NCBI RefSeq assembly: GCF_042685365.1
Contig: NZ_JBHUMY010000003.1
Coordinates: forward strand, 60,470 to 124,469
Direction: 5' to 3'
DNA from: Paenibacillus_AP thailandensis
GTDB lineage: Bacteria > Bacillota > Bacilli > Paenibacillales > Paenibacillaceae
DNA: 64,000 bases
Part shown: positions 43,541 through 53,453 of the stretch, one piece after another
Layout of the letters: every line of letters begins with the position of its first letter
Numbering within the stretch: the first letter of the stretch is position 1
Notes under the pieces: model-generated
The model's input: the letters and a program-made list of their open reading frames with translations, nothing else
The model's database searches: none
What the model was told of the DNA's origin: nothing
Program-made: the position numbers and the translations under genes

Positions 43541-44887
43541 TTACCAGCCGGGCAGATTAAGCTGCTGCGCTTGCTTCTCGATATCCTTGTCGTAATCCTT
43601 CGCTCCGTCCAGCGCGGATTTCTGTCCGGTGCCGACTTCGATCAACAGGCTTTCCAGATTCGGCCCTTTCACGGGCGAGACGAATTCGAGCGCCGGCGCG
43701 GTGTTCCCCGCATCGAAATACGGCTGCATCTCCTTAATGGCGTCGTACGCGTCGTCCGGCACGTCGATGCCCTCCACGACGTACGGGCCGTTCGCCTTCG
43801 CCTTGCTCATGAATAGCTGCATCCCCTCCGGAGAAATCAAGAACTCCAGGAATTGCTTCGCGGCATCGACGTTTTTGCTTTTGTTGTTAATGTACATCGC
43901 GTTCGGCATCCACACCGTCAGTCCGTTAATACTCGGATCGTCGCTCGGAATCGGGAATACGCCGATGTCTTGAATTTTATCCGGATGGTTCAACGCGAGC
44001 GAGTCCACCGCGGACGTCAGCATCGGATAATGAACGCCCGCGCCTTCCGCGAGCATCTTTAGCGCCCCGTCGTACGTCAGAGCAAGGAAATCCTCGTTCA
44101 TATACCCGTTCTTGAACGTCTCCTCCGTCATCTCGAAGCCGCGGAGCGCGGCGGGCGTCGTCGCGTATTTCGCCTTATTCTCCGTATAATCCTTGGCGAA
44201 ATTCGGATTTTGCGCCTGCACGTTATAATGGTTGGCGAGCACGTACAGCTGGGACGTCCACGTCGTTTTGTAAGAACCGATCACCGCCACCTTGCCGGAC
44301 GCTTTGATTGCCTCGTTGTTCGCGATATACTCGGCCCACGTCTTCGGTATCGCCAGTCCGAGTTCCCCGTACACCCGCTTGTTGTACAAAATGCCGCCTA
44401 CGTTGGAAGAGCCGACCGGGACGCCGTACACCTTTCCGTCTTTGCTGACCGTTTCTTTAAAAGAATCCAGCACGTTCTCCATATACGGCTCGTTCGTCAA
44501 ATCGACGAAGTTCTCGTCGGGATTGAGCGCCTGCAGCAGCGATCCGGAATTGTAGAACAAAATATCCGACATATCGCCCGTCGCAAGCCTCGTTTTGACC
44601 AGATTGTCGCCTTCCGTGCCGTCGGGCTTCACATCGAAACGGATTGTCAAGTTGAGCTTCTTTTCCGCTCCTGCCGCTACCGCCTGCAGGGCGGAATATC
44701 CCGGTTCAGTCGTCCCTGTCAATATCGTAAGCGTTTTCAATTTAGTGGTTTCGCTTCCCGCGTCGGACGAACCGCTTGCGCCCGGAGCGCCCCCTCCCGG
44801 AGCGGACGTACCGGAAGAACATCCTGCCATGGCCGTGACGATCAGGGCCGCGCCGCATGCCAGCGATAGCCATTTCCTTCTCATCAT
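43541..44887 (-). CDS. ABC transporter sugar-binding lipoprotein
   Basis: 448 residues with a lipoprotein signal (LIVTAMAGC, lipidated Cys23) and a linker rich in Gly, Ser and Ala. The family 1 extracellular solute-binding fold follows (VYGVPVGSSNVGGILYNKRV is the usual mid-protein segment). It delivers an unknown sugar or glycan fragment to the adjacent permeases. GGGAGG precedes the tandem ATG start. Confidence 0.92.
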   Translation of the reverse strand: MMRRKWLSLACGAALIVTAMAGCSSGTSAPGGGAPGASGSSDAGSETTKLKTLTILTGTTEPGYSALQAVAAGAEKKLNLTIRFDVKPDGTEGDNLVKTRLATGDMSDILFYNSGSLLQALNPDENFVDLTNEPYMENVLDSFKETVSKDGKVYGVPVGSSNVGGILYNKRVYGELGLAIPKTWAEYIANNEAIKASGKVAVIGSYKTTWTSQLYVLANHYNVQAQNPNFAKDYTENKAKYATTPAALRGFEMTEETFKNGYMNEDFLALTYDGALKMLAEGAGVHYPMLTSAVDSLALNHPDKIQDIGVFPIPSDDPSINGLTVWMPNAMYINNKSKNVDAAKQFLEFLISPEGMQLFMSKAKANGPYVVEGIDVPDDAYDAIKEMQPYFDAGNTAPALEFVSPVKGPNLESLLIEVGTGQKSALDGAKDYDKDIEKQAQQLNLPGW

Positions 44888-44999
44888 CGAACGATAACCT
44901 CCCTTTTATTGGGTTGGTATTTTTGCTCTTATTGTAATCGCGGGAGCGTGCCCCAACCACCTGCTCGTTTGCCGATTTGAGGGTAATTATTTTCCTTTT

Positions 45000-46499
45000 T
45001 TACAGCGGCGGCCGTCTTTGGTCTGCCATCCGCTTCGCGTAGTGCATCGGAGATTCGCCGACCAGCTTCTTAAACTGCAGGCTGAAATATTTCGGATCGT
45101 CATACCCGACAAGCCGGCTGACCTCGTGCAGCCGGTCGACGCCATCGGCTAACAGCTCCCGGGCTTTGCGAATCCGATAATCGGTCACATATTCGGAGAA
45201 GGTATGTCCGGTATGCGCCTTAAACATCCGCGACAAATACCCCAAGCTGATATGCTGCTCGGCGGCGAATCGCTGCAAGGAAAGAGACGTCCCGTATTCC
45301 CGGTGAATGAGATGCAGCAGCTTCGGAATCAGCTCCTTCGGATTGCCTTGGTTTCGCGCCGGGCCGATATCCGCCGTATATAAACTCATGAACTTGTGTT
45401 TCAGACATTGAAACAATTCTTCGTAAGTATAGATGTCGGGAGGCAGCCGGTAATGTTCCGGAAGACTGTCGACGTCTACGCCGCCGTTGCGGGATTGCAG
45501 CTTGAATTTGAGCGAGAGCAGCATATCGTTCAGGAACAGATCGAGCTGCCGCTTCTTCAAGCGCCTACCCTTCAAGTCGTCGAGCAATTTGACAAGAACG
45601 GCCTCTCCCTTCACCAGCTCTCCGTTCCGATAATGCGTCTCCAGCATACGGACGCGATCCCACGCGCCGCTCAGATCGGCATCCGGACTGTTCGCTCCCG
45701 CAGTCACGATCGAAGAGAGGCCGAACCGCATCTCCGATTCCAGCCGCTCCTTTAACGGCCCAAACGTCTTGTATAACGGCTCTCCCGCCGGTTTGCTCGC
45801 GATTCCGACGTGCACGGGAACAAGCTCCCGCCGAAGAAGCTCGAACCACTCGGCCACGGCCCGGCGGAAGGCTTGCCCTCCGTCGGGGTCCGCAGCGCCG
45901 ACGAGAATCGCCCGCTGACGCCCGTCCAGATCGATTCGGTACATATCGCCATCCAAGTCCGGTACGGACTCCTTGAAGCGGCTCCATCCCTCCGCTCCGT
46001 CCGCCCGGAGAAGGAGCATATGATAAGTTTTGTCTAGAAATGTGCGCAGCCGCGGATGATTGGGCGATTCGGGGGTCTGCAGCATGCGGGCCAAGGAGCC
46101 GAGAAGCCATTCCTCGGAGGTTCTTGCTTCTTCGCGGATTTGGCGAAGCGCTTCATCGACAGCCTTGTATAAGGCCTCTTTCTTCCATGGCTTGACTAGA
46201 AAATCGATGACTCCGTATTTCATCCCGAGGCGCGCGTATTCGAATTGATCGTGGACGCTGACGATGATCTTCTTGATGGCGGGATCCATCTCATGCAGCC
46301 TCTCCGCCAGCTCCAGCCCGTCCATGACCGGCATCGTAATATCGGTCAGCACCAGCCCGGGACGCGTTTTTTGCGCCGCCTGCCACGCCTCCTCCCCATT
46401 GCTGAAAGCGTAGACGGAATGCGCCGGCTCGTAGATTCGCAACAGCTCGACCAGCTCCGCCAACGCCCAATGCTCATCCTCCACCAAAAAGATGTTCAT
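45000..46499 (-). CDS. Two-component response regulator, AraC type (YesN-like)
   Basis: 499 residues from the ATG at 46499; the frame is open further upstream but that overlaps the kinase gene in another frame. The receiver domain (1-120) has the phosphoacceptor Asp53 (LTDITMPVMDG) and Lys in VKPW. The C-terminal AraC double helix-turn-helix reads RFAAEQHISLGYLSRMFKAH and VSRLVGYDDPKYFSLQFKKL. It pairs with the kinase immediately upstream and probably activates the transporter operon that starts at 44887, as YesMN-type systems do. Confidence 0.92.
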   Translation of the reverse strand: MNIFLVEDEHWALAELVELLRIYEPAHSVYAFSNGEEAWQAAQKTRPGLVLTDITMPVMDGLELAERLHEMDPAIKKIIVSVHDQFEYARLGMKYGVIDFLVKPWKKEALYKAVDEALRQIREEARTSEEWLLGSLARMLQTPESPNHPRLRTFLDKTYHMLLLRADGAEGWSRFKESVPDLDGDMYRIDLDGRQRAILVGAADPDGGQAFRRAVAEWFELLRRELVPVHVGIASKPAGEPLYKTFGPLKERLESEMRFGLSSIVTAGANSPDADLSGAWDRVRMLETHYRNGELVKGEAVLVKLLDDLKGRRLKKRQLDLFLNDMLLSLKFKLQSRNGGVDVDSLPEHYRLPPDIYTYEELFQCLKHKFMSLYTADIGPARNQGNPKELIPKLLHLIHREYGTSLSLQRFAAEQHISLGYLSRMFKAHTGHTFSEYVTDYRIRKARELLADGVDRLHEVSRLVGYDDPKYFSLQFKKLVGESPMHYAKRMADQRRPPL

Positions 46500-46516
46500 C
46501 GCCTTCAACGCCTCCT

Positions 46517-48292
46517 TTAGCCTTCCGTAAACCGCGCCGGTATTGCGATCCGTACCGTCGTTCCGGCGCCGAGCGTACTGTTTACCGTGATGCCGTACTC
46601 TTTCCCGAAGTACAGCTGAATGCGCTGATGAATGTTGGCCAGTCCGATGCCGCCTCCATCCTCGCGCAGCCCTTGCCATTCCGCAGCCGCTTCCAAGCCG
46701 TTCCTGAGCGAGCGCAGCCGTTCGGCGTCCAATCCCGCTCCGTTGTCGGACACTTGCAAGATCAACGTCCCTTCGCTTTCCTGGGCGTCGATCACGATTA
46801 AGCCTCCCGACTTCATTCGGGCCAATCCGTGATTCACCGCGTTTTCGACGATCGGCTGAAGCGTTAGCTTCAGCACCGCAGCGCCTTGGAGCGTCTCCGG
46901 CACGTTCGGCTGAAGCGTTAGCCGGTTCCCGAAACGGTGCTGTTGAATGTTGAAATAGTGGCTGACGTGCTCCATTTCGTCCTGAAGCCGCACAGGCTGA
47001 GACATACGCTTCATGCTGTATTGAAACAGGCTCGCGAGCGATTCCGAAATCTCCGCGACCTCCTCGATCCCCCGAAGCCTGCTGATCGACTTCATCGTGT
47101 TCAACGTATTGTAGAGAAAATGCGGATTGATCTGCGCCTGCAGCGCGGCGAGCTGGGCATTCTTCTCGGCGAGCTTGGATTCGTATACTTCCCGGATCAG
47201 CCGCGTGATGCTGTCCAGCATATGATTGTATACGCGGCTTAATTTGCCGAACTCGTTGTTCCCCGTATACTCCATGCGGCGGGTGAAATCGCCGAGCTCC
47301 ACTCTGGACATATTGCGAATCAAGTGCCGGAGCGGCATCGTGATTTGATGGGACAGCGTATAGGATACCGCTGCGACAATAACCATCGCGGCGATTCCCG
47401 CGACGACGATAATATCCCGTATGTACTCTTGTTTGTAGAGCACCACGTCCTTCGGCAGAAGGACGACGGTGTCCCAGCCGGTATAGGCGGACGTCTCTTT
47501 CGTATAGAAATAGGGCAGCTCTTTCCACCGCAGCTCCCCGGCGGACCGCCCGGATTCGGTCCTCATCGTCTCGAATAACAGCCCCTCGTTCCCGCCGGTA
47601 TTGTCGTATATAATTTCCCCTCTATCGTCGACAAGCAGGATCGTCATCGCGCCGTCGTATTGGTCGTCATTCATTTTCGGAAGCGCCAACCTTTCGAAAG
47701 CATTGACATTGATATTGATGACGACATGTCCGATCGTTTGCTGCGTCGGTATTCGATGAATGCGCCGAATAAACGACACGAGCCGCTCCGGCGGAACTTT
47801 CGCTCGTTCCCTAGCGGAATACGAATGCAGAAAAAACGCCTTGTTCTCCAGCATCTCGTCGAATCGCTCGAGCTCCTCGAGGGTATACGGAGGAACGAAC
47901 TTCGTTTCCATGTCTTTCGAATAGGCGTACATATAACCGTCCAGAGTATGAATGGAAATGGAATGAATATACGGCTTAGGGTAGGAAAAATCGAATAAAT
48001 ACGGACTCAGCTTATAATCGATAATTTCTTTGTCGAGCGGCGCTTCGGCCCTTTCGTATTCCAGGAGATTGCTCTGGACGGCCGGCGAGATCGACACCGA
48101 CAACGAGAGCTCTTCAATGCTCTGCAAATATAGATCCACCATATCGGAATATTGCTTGGAGATAATCGAGGATAAACGGAGGGATTGCTGCTGGATATCA
48201 TTTGTATATTTTTGGTAGAAAATGCCGCAGGTGATTCCGACAATAACTAAGGATACAATCGAGAAGGAAACGAACATCTTCGTCTTCAGCAT
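46517..48292 (-). CDS. Sensor histidine kinase (YesM-like)
   Basis: 591 residues. There are two membrane helices (VSFSIVSLVIVGITCGIFYQ near the start, IIVVAGIAAMVIVAAVSYTL at about 293) bounding an extracellular dCache-like sensor region. A HAMP domain follows, then the His_kinase domain with the phosphoacceptor in QINPHFLYNTLNTMKSI and an HATPase_c domain (VENAVNHG, DNGAGLD, GIGLANI). It probably senses an extracellular sugar, perhaps through the neighbouring binding lipoprotein. It is the first gene of the two-component pair. Confidence 0.92.
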   Translation of the reverse strand: MLKTKMFVSFSIVSLVIVGITCGIFYQKYTNDIQQQSLRLSSIISKQYSDMVDLYLQSIEELSLSVSISPAVQSNLLEYERAEAPLDKEIIDYKLSPYLFDFSYPKPYIHSISIHTLDGYMYAYSKDMETKFVPPYTLEELERFDEMLENKAFFLHSYSARERAKVPPERLVSFIRRIHRIPTQQTIGHVVININVNAFERLALPKMNDDQYDGAMTILLVDDRGEIIYDNTGGNEGLLFETMRTESGRSAGELRWKELPYFYTKETSAYTGWDTVVLLPKDVVLYKQEYIRDIIVVAGIAAMVIVAAVSYTLSHQITMPLRHLIRNMSRVELGDFTRRMEYTGNNEFGKLSRVYNHMLDSITRLIREVYESKLAEKNAQLAALQAQINPHFLYNTLNTMKSISRLRGIEEVAEISESLASLFQYSMKRMSQPVRLQDEMEHVSHYFNIQQHRFGNRLTLQPNVPETLQGAAVLKLTLQPIVENAVNHGLARMKSGGLIVIDAQESEGTLILQVSDNGAGLDAERLRSLRNGLEAAAEWQGLREDGGGIGLANIHQRIQLYFGKEYGITVNSTLGAGTTVRIAIPARFTEG

Positions 48293-48389
48293 CGGATCGA
48301 CTCCATCCCAAGTATTTTCGATAGGGAACGATAGTATGGCCGTTTTACATAAATATAGGGAATCCGGCGATTAGATGACTCTAGTATAA

Positions 48390-48525
48390 ATGAATAATGG
48401 CGTTCAGCGAATACGAAAAAATGAGCGGCCAATTACAAAGCGAGGAGGAAATGTTTGAATCCAAGCAGCCTGAATGCTTGATTTAGACGCAATAACGCAG
48501 CGGGCATGCGCCCGCTGCTTTGCAT
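48390..48525 (+). other. Possible short transcript with tiny ORF and hairpin
   Basis: Between the kinase and HxlR genes the plus strand has an AGGAGG site (48443-48448), six bases before a TTG that opens an 8-codon frame (to 48481). A TATAAA-like box lies upstream. A terminator-like hairpin follows with arms GCAGCGGGC and GCCCGCTGC (48497-48518) and a T-rich tail. The hairpin could instead terminate the HxlR gene. The 286-bp gap holds no other feature that I can see. Confidence 0.25.
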
Positions 48526-48578
48526 TTAAAAGCAGATAATAGCGTGCTGCTCGAAATAATGGGGTCTGCTCGGATCCC

Positions 48579-48908
48579 CTACAGCACTCCCCTCATATAT
48601 CGGTCGCCCCACTCGCACATGATGTCGATAATCGGTTTAAGCGATTCTCCCAAGACGCTCAATTCGTAAACGACTTTCGGCGGGACTTGATTATAAACCG
48701 TTCTGATAATGACACCGTCATCTTCCAATTCTCTCAGCTGCTGGGTCAGCATTTTTCGAGTGATTGTCGGCATAACTCTTTGCAATTCGCCCGTTCGCTT
48801 CGGCCCATATGCCAAGTGACATAATATTTGCGCTTTCCACTTGCCCCCAAGAACATCTAACGTAGCTTCTATCGGAATGTTATAGCGCTGATCCGGATTT
48901 AGTTTCAT
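48579..48908 (-). CDS. HxlR-family transcriptional regulator
   Basis: 109 residues with the HxlR winged helix-turn-helix: IEATLDVLGGKWKAQILCHL, GPKRTGELQRVMP and the wing DDGVIIRTVYNQVPPKVVYE. HxlR proteins such as YodB and HypR sense electrophiles or disulfide stress through cysteines. Here a single cysteine lies in the N-terminal helix (ILCHL) and another late in the protein (DIMCEWG). The divergent MFS gene at 49187 is the probable target. Confidence 0.88.
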   Translation of the reverse strand: MKLNPDQRYNIPIEATLDVLGGKWKAQILCHLAYGPKRTGELQRVMPTITRKMLTQQLRELEDDGVIIRTVYNQVPPKVVYELSVLGESLKPIIDIMCEWGDRYMRGVL

Positions 48909-49051
48909 TTTACAAGCCTCCTAACCGTTTCATTCTATGTGCCATAGTTCCTTTCGCGATCGACGAAAGATTATTCGTGACTTCCATTATAATCTCTGGC
49001 GGCTCTTCCAACCATCATATAACCGTTTTTCGAGCCGTATGTTACTTTTTG

Positions 49052-49064
49052 GTGACAATGTCAC
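49052..49064. promoter_or_regulatory. Perfect 13-bp dyad upstream of the MFS gene, likely HxlR operator
   Basis: GTGACAATGTCAC is a perfect inverted repeat (5-3-5). A further half-site-like GTTAC lies 11 bp upstream at 49041. The dyad lies in the 278-bp gap between the HxlR regulator and the MFS exporter. Confidence 0.5.
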
Positions 49065-49186
49065 AACAAAGTGCGTAATTTGCTAACTCGATTATATGAA
49101 CGATAATCTCCTTGTGTCCATGCGGAAGGCAATTTCAAATAACCCGCTTCCGTAAAAAGAAAAATGTTGATAGGAGGTTATATCCA

Positions 49187-50602
49187 ATGGAGAAAAACGG
49201 TCAAAAAACAAAGACTGCCAACAATATTTCATGGGGTCTATTGTTCGTTTTGTGCGGGGCCATCTTTCTGGAAGGGATCGATGTGTCGATGATAGGCGTG
49301 GCATTGCCTTCCATCCGCGCTGAACTTGGCCTGTCGACCGGTTCGCTGCAATGGGTAGTAAGTGCCTATGTACTAGGCTATGGAGGTTTTATGCTGCTGG
49401 GAGGGCGTGCGGCGGACCTGTTCGGACGGAGGAAAATGTTTCTCGTTTGGCTCACCGTATTCCTCGTCTTCTCCGGGCTTGGAGGACTGGCGACCGACGG
49501 ATGGATGCTGATCGTCGCCCGATTCGTTACAGGCATTAGTGCGGCGTTTATGACTCCCGCCGGCCTATCCATCATCACGACGAGCTTCGCTGAAGGTCCG
49601 GCCCGCAACAAAGCGCTGCTCGTTTATGCCGGGACGGCGGCTGCCGGTTTCTCTCTCGGACTCGTTGTCGGGGGAATATTAAGCGAGCTCAGCTGGCGGT
49701 GGGTTTTTTACGGCCCGGTCCTATTGGCATTCGTGATTCTTCTTGCTGCCATCCGTCTCATACCGGACTCGGGCCGACCGCAGTCCTCCGCCCAAGGCTT
49801 CGATCTGGCCGGAGCAATCAGCGTTACGGGGGCGATGCTTCTCCTTGTCTACGGGGTTGTAGAGGCATCCAACGCGGGCTTGGTCTGGACGATTGGCGCA
49901 CTTGCCTGCAGTGCAGTGCTTCTTGGTCTTTTTGTAACCATTGAACGGCGTTCCGCTTCCCCTTTGGTTCGTCTCGGGATCTTCGCATCCGGCTCGCTGG
50001 TACGCGCTAACCTCGGTGCGATGTTGTTCGCCGGTTCCTTCTTCGGATTTCAATTCGTAGCTGTTCTATACCTGCAGGAACTGCGCGGCTGGTCATCTCT
50101 TGAAACCGGTCTTGCCCTGCTTGCTGTCGGCGTGGATGCCGTACTCGCACCCACCCTGACCCCGAAGCTGGTCAATCGTTATGGCAACATTCCGGTCATT
50201 TTCGGAGGTTTTTGCCTTGCTGCCCTGGCGTACGCCCTATTCCTGCCGATCGGTCTTGATTGGACCTATGCAGCTATGTTTCCAACGATGATCCTGACAG
50301 GCATCGCCTTTTCTCTTACCTACGGACCGCTCACGATTGCCGCAACGGACGGAATTTCGGAAGAAGAACAAGGGCTGGCCAGCGGTCTGCTGAACACGTC
50401 TTTTCAATTTGGCGCGGCTCTCGGTTTGGCGGTCGTAACCGCTGTAAATATCGCCGCCACAGGTTCCGAACCGTCGCCGCAAGCATTGCTTGACGGTTAC
50501 CGGATCGCTATGATTGTCCCGATTGCAGCATCCGTTCTGGGTATTGCGATCACTGCGTTTGGCCTTCGCAAACGGTCTTCAGCTCACTACGCAAACAGTT
50601 AA
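49187..50602 (+). CDS. MFS multidrug exporter (DHA2 type)
   Basis: 471 residues from the ATG at 49187, which has TAGGAGG upstream. About 14 membrane segments are predicted; motif A is GGRAADLFGRRKMF and motif C-like AGTAAAGFSLGLVVGGIL follows. It exports drugs or metabolites by proton antiport. The saccharopine dehydrogenase-like gene at 50668 follows 65 bp later on the same strand, so the two may form an operon under HxlR control. Confidence 0.9.
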   Translation: MEKNGQKTKTANNISWGLLFVLCGAIFLEGIDVSMIGVALPSIRAELGLSTGSLQWVVSAYVLGYGGFMLLGGRAADLFGRRKMFLVWLTVFLVFSGLGGLATDGWMLIVARFVTGISAAFMTPAGLSIITTSFAEGPARNKALLVYAGTAAAGFSLGLVVGGILSELSWRWVFYGPVLLAFVILLAAIRLIPDSGRPQSSAQGFDLAGAISVTGAMLLLVYGVVEASNAGLVWTIGALACSAVLLGLFVTIERRSASPLVRLGIFASGSLVRANLGAMLFAGSFFGFQFVAVLYLQELRGWSSLETGLALLAVGVDAVLAPTLTPKLVNRYGNIPVIFGGFCLAALAYALFLPIGLDWTYAAMFPTMILTGIAFSLTYGPLTIAATDGISEEEQGLASGLLNTSFQFGAALGLAVVTAVNIAATGSEPSPQALLDGYRIAMIVPIAASVLGIAITAFGLRKRSSAHYANS

Positions 50603-50667
50603 AGCGTTAACTGTAAAAGAATGGACCAAAGTCCGGAATAGACAAATAAACAAAGGGAGGAAATCAA

Positions 50668-51666
50668 ATGGCGGCTATATTTATCGCAGGCGGTTATGGG
50701 GTTGTCGGGAGCGGCATAGCCCGGCATGTACGAAAAATAAACAAGGAGACCGAGATTATAATTGCAGGCCGAAACCCGGATAAAGGCGCCGAACTTGCAC
50801 AAGAACTCGGGAACGCGAGAACGGCTTATCTGGATTTGGATAAACCTTTCGAATCGTACGATTGGGGAAAAATCGACCTCATCGTTGCCGCCTTGCAGGA
50901 TCCTGCCGACGCATTAATCAACGTGGCCCTGGAAAAAGGAATTGCACATATCGGCATTACCAAGTTGGCTGACGAGCTAACGCCTTTCTTATTTTCAGCG
51001 CTTAAGATGCCGCCAAGCCGTCCAATCGTTCCGCTCGGCCACTCGCAATCCGGAGTCCTGACGCTGATTGCTCTGAAAGCGGCCGAATCCTTCAGCCGGA
51101 TTGAGTCGATTGAATTGGCGGGACTCTACGACGATCATGAACGGATGGGACCAATGACGGCTGGCGATGCCGAAAATTTTATCGGCCGGGCGCTTTTACG
51201 CCATAATGACCGTTGGAGTTGGGTTGAAGCCAAGCAGCATGCAAGAAAAGTCCGCTTGTCGGACGGCAGTTATTTGGAAGGTTACCCCATGGGGTTGCTT
51301 GACGTTCCGAACTTAGCTGCCGCCACTGGCGCACCGAACGTCCGTTTTGATTTCATTCAAGGCAAATCTATAGGGACTAAAATTGGAGACCGGGCCTCTC
51401 AAGATCTTTATATCGAAATGGAGGGTATTCTAAAATCATCAGGCCATGCAGCGAAGCAACGGACAATCGTTTCGGACCCGAAGGGGCAAGCGCATCTAAC
51501 GGCTCTTGGAGTATTGGTTGCAATTGAACGTATTCTAGGGCTGGATGGCAAACCAACCGCATCCGGCGGAGTGTATGTACCGGAAAAATTAGTGTCAATC
51601 GATGCAGCTATTGCCCGTTTGGAACAGTTCGGCGTTCGGATTTCCAGTGAGTTGGAGGAAAAGTAA
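50668..51666 (+). CDS. Saccharopine dehydrogenase-like NAD(P)-binding protein
   Basis: 332 residues. The Rossmann fold starts at GGYGVVGSGIARHVR, followed by the family's IIIAGRNPDKGAELA. The C-terminal half resembles saccharopine dehydrogenase/trans-acting enoyl reductase-type proteins. The substrate is unknown. GGGAGGAAA precedes the ATG. Its position after an HxlR-controlled exporter suggests a detoxification role (inference). Confidence 0.75.
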   Translation: MAAIFIAGGYGVVGSGIARHVRKINKETEIIIAGRNPDKGAELAQELGNARTAYLDLDKPFESYDWGKIDLIVAALQDPADALINVALEKGIAHIGITKLADELTPFLFSALKMPPSRPIVPLGHSQSGVLTLIALKAAESFSRIESIELAGLYDDHERMGPMTAGDAENFIGRALLRHNDRWSWVEAKQHARKVRLSDGSYLEGYPMGLLDVPNLAAATGAPNVRFDFIQGKSIGTKIGDRASQDLYIEMEGILKSSGHAAKQRTIVSDPKGQAHLTALGVLVAIERILGLDGKPTASGGVYVPEKLVSIDAAIARLEQFGVRISSELEEK

Positions 51667-51739
51667 GCTTGCCTTCCTAAGTCGGGCGAAGCTAACCAGT
51701 TTTCCAGCAAGTGTGCCGGAAAATTCGTTCTAATGCTTG

Positions 51740-51778
51740 TCAAGCCTATAGCCCCCGCTGACGCGGAGGCTATAGGGC
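51740..51778 (+). terminator. Terminator-like hairpin
   Basis: GCCTATAGCC and GGCTATAGGGC form a stem around a GC-rich loop between the gene ending at 51666 (plus) and the MFS gene ending at 51910 (minus). There is no strong T-tract. Confidence 0.55.
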
Positions 51779-51909
51779 GAATATACGGCCTACCGTATGA
51801 TCCGATCAAGAAGGAATTTATCGGCATAAATTTGGCGCGCTTAACCGAGCGGAGGCGGGACCTTCACTCCTGGAAATCTTCCGCCGGCTTCTCGTGCCGC
51901 TTGACGAGC

Positions 51910-53130
51910 TTAGCCGGCGGCGTCCGACTCGGCCGCGGCGGTCGAGCTCCCCGGAACGGCCGCCCGCAGCTTCATGCGCCGCTCCAGGCGCAGGCTCGCC
52001 GCAAACATGACGAGCGCCAGCACCGTCATAGCGCCTGCGAAATAGCCGATTTGCCCGACGGCAGCGAAGCGCACGACCGCTCCTCCGGCCGACGCGCCCA
52101 AGGCGCTTCCCACGTAAACGACGGAAGCCTGCAGCGACAGGACGATGCCGGACGAAGGCCCCGACAGGCCGATCAGCCGATGCTGCTGCGCAGGATTGAA
52201 CATGTAGCCGCTGAAGCCGTACAGCGCCATGGCGGCTGTCGCCAAGGCGAGAATGCCGGGCCGGCCGGCAAAGCCGCTCAGCGCCGACAACAGGAATAGC
52301 GCGGCCGCGAGCAGAATCAGCGCCAGCGGGATCGCCCGGTTCGTTCCGATCCGGTCCGCGGCTAAGCCGCCCGTCCGCACTCCGATAAAGCTGGCAATGC
52401 CGGAGAGGCATAACACGACGCTGATCATCCGGCCTCCGGCCCCGTAGCCGAAGAAAAGCTCGGAAACGTACGTAAAGAGTGAAAAAATGCCGGTGGCCCA
52501 GGCGAGCGTCGTCAGCAAGGCGGACAGCAGCTCCGGCCGCTTCAGATACGACAGGCGCTCCCGCATGCCGATCACCCCGGCCGGCGCCACCTGCGGGAAC
52601 AGCAGCCGGATGGCCAATGCAGCGAGCAGCGTCAGCCCGCCGACGATCCAGAACGTCGTGCGCCAGTCGAACGTCAGGGCGACCCACGTCCCGAACGGGA
52701 CGCCCAGAATCAGGGAAACGGTCTGCCCAGCAATGACGATCGACACCGCGCTCCCCCGCTTCGCGGGCGGGGCCAGCGTGGAGGCGGCGGCGACGGCTCC
52801 CGGCGAGAACAGGCCCGCTCCCAGCGCGGCAACGATCCGCCCGGTCAGCATCAGCCCGTACGAGGAAGCTAACCCGCACATCACGTTTCCGGCGGCGAGC
52901 AGCAGCAGCGAACCGAACAACAGTTTCCTGCGCTCCATCCTCCCGGTTAGTGTCGTCAGCAGCGGGGACGACACGGCGTAAACGAGCGAGAACACCGTCA
53001 CCAGCTGTCCGGCAAGCGCCGTCGACACGTGCAGCGCCGCCGCCAGCGTCGGCAGCAGCCCGCCGATCATGAATCCTTCCGTTCCGATCGCGAACGATCC
53101 GAGCGCCAACCAAAAAATCCGTTTGTCCAT
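51910..53130 (-). CDS. MFS transporter (DHA1, AraJ/YdhP-like)
   Basis: 406 residues with 12 predicted membrane segments. It has LPTLAAALHVSTALAGQLVT, then TLTGRMERRKLLFGSLLL as motif A. It belongs to the arabinose-efflux-like/drug exporter group. ATAAGGAGAGGG precedes the ATG. A 27-bp dyad at 53161 sits in its promoter region and shares half-sites with dyads near the Rrf2 gene, its likely regulator. Confidence 0.9.
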   Translation of the reverse strand: MDKRIFWLALGSFAIGTEGFMIGGLLPTLAAALHVSTALAGQLVTVFSLVYAVSSPLLTTLTGRMERRKLLFGSLLLLAAGNVMCGLASSYGLMLTGRIVAALGAGLFSPGAVAAASTLAPPAKRGSAVSIVIAGQTVSLILGVPFGTWVALTFDWRTTFWIVGGLTLLAALAIRLLFPQVAPAGVIGMRERLSYLKRPELLSALLTTLAWATGIFSLFTYVSELFFGYGAGGRMISVVLCLSGIASFIGVRTGGLAADRIGTNRAIPLALILLAAALFLLSALSGFAGRPGILALATAAMALYGFSGYMFNPAQQHRLIGLSGPSSGIVLSLQASVVYVGSALGASAGGAVVRFAAVGQIGYFAGAMTVLALVMFAASLRLERRMKLRAAVPGSSTAAAESDAAG

Positions 53131-53160
53131 GAAACCCTCTCCTTATCCAAATTCGTCTTT

Positions 53161-53187
53161 TCAATGTAGCTGAATCAGTTACAATGA
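53161..53187. promoter_or_regulatory. Operator-like dyad upstream of the MFS gene
   Basis: The 13-base arms TCAATGTAGCTGA and TCAGTTACAATGA around a single A match at 11 of 13 paired positions. It starts about 30 bp upstream of the start codon at 53130, a position suited to repression. Confidence 0.55.
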
Positions 53188-53453
53188 AGCTTTAAAAATA
53201 TAATCAGGTTCATTCATGGCTGCAATCTGAACTCTCCAACACAACCAACTCGGTTGCATTGAATGCCAAGCTGTCCGCTCCGCCGACGATACGCCACATA
53301 CAGCGGGCACGCTACAAACTGAAGTCTGGTTTCGATCTTATATCCCTCTTGCGCTCCCGATCAGGCAGATTTAAGCCTGATATTAAATTTATCTCCTCCT
53401 TTTCTTCCGCCGTCGCCCTAACCCGAACTTGGAAGCCGTCTTTGGACCCCCTC

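Noticed and set aside
46500..47528. N-terminal extension of the response regulator frame to 842 residues
   Set aside because: The extra part overlaps the histidine kinase gene in another frame and has no domain. A receiver domain begins exactly at the ATG at 46499 with AAAGGAGG upstream.
51818..53164. A 448-codon minus-strand open frame overlapping the MFS gene
   Set aside because: It is a GC-rich shadow in another frame, with Arg-rich, low-complexity translation. The MFS frame at 51910-53130 has clear membrane segments and a good ribosome site.
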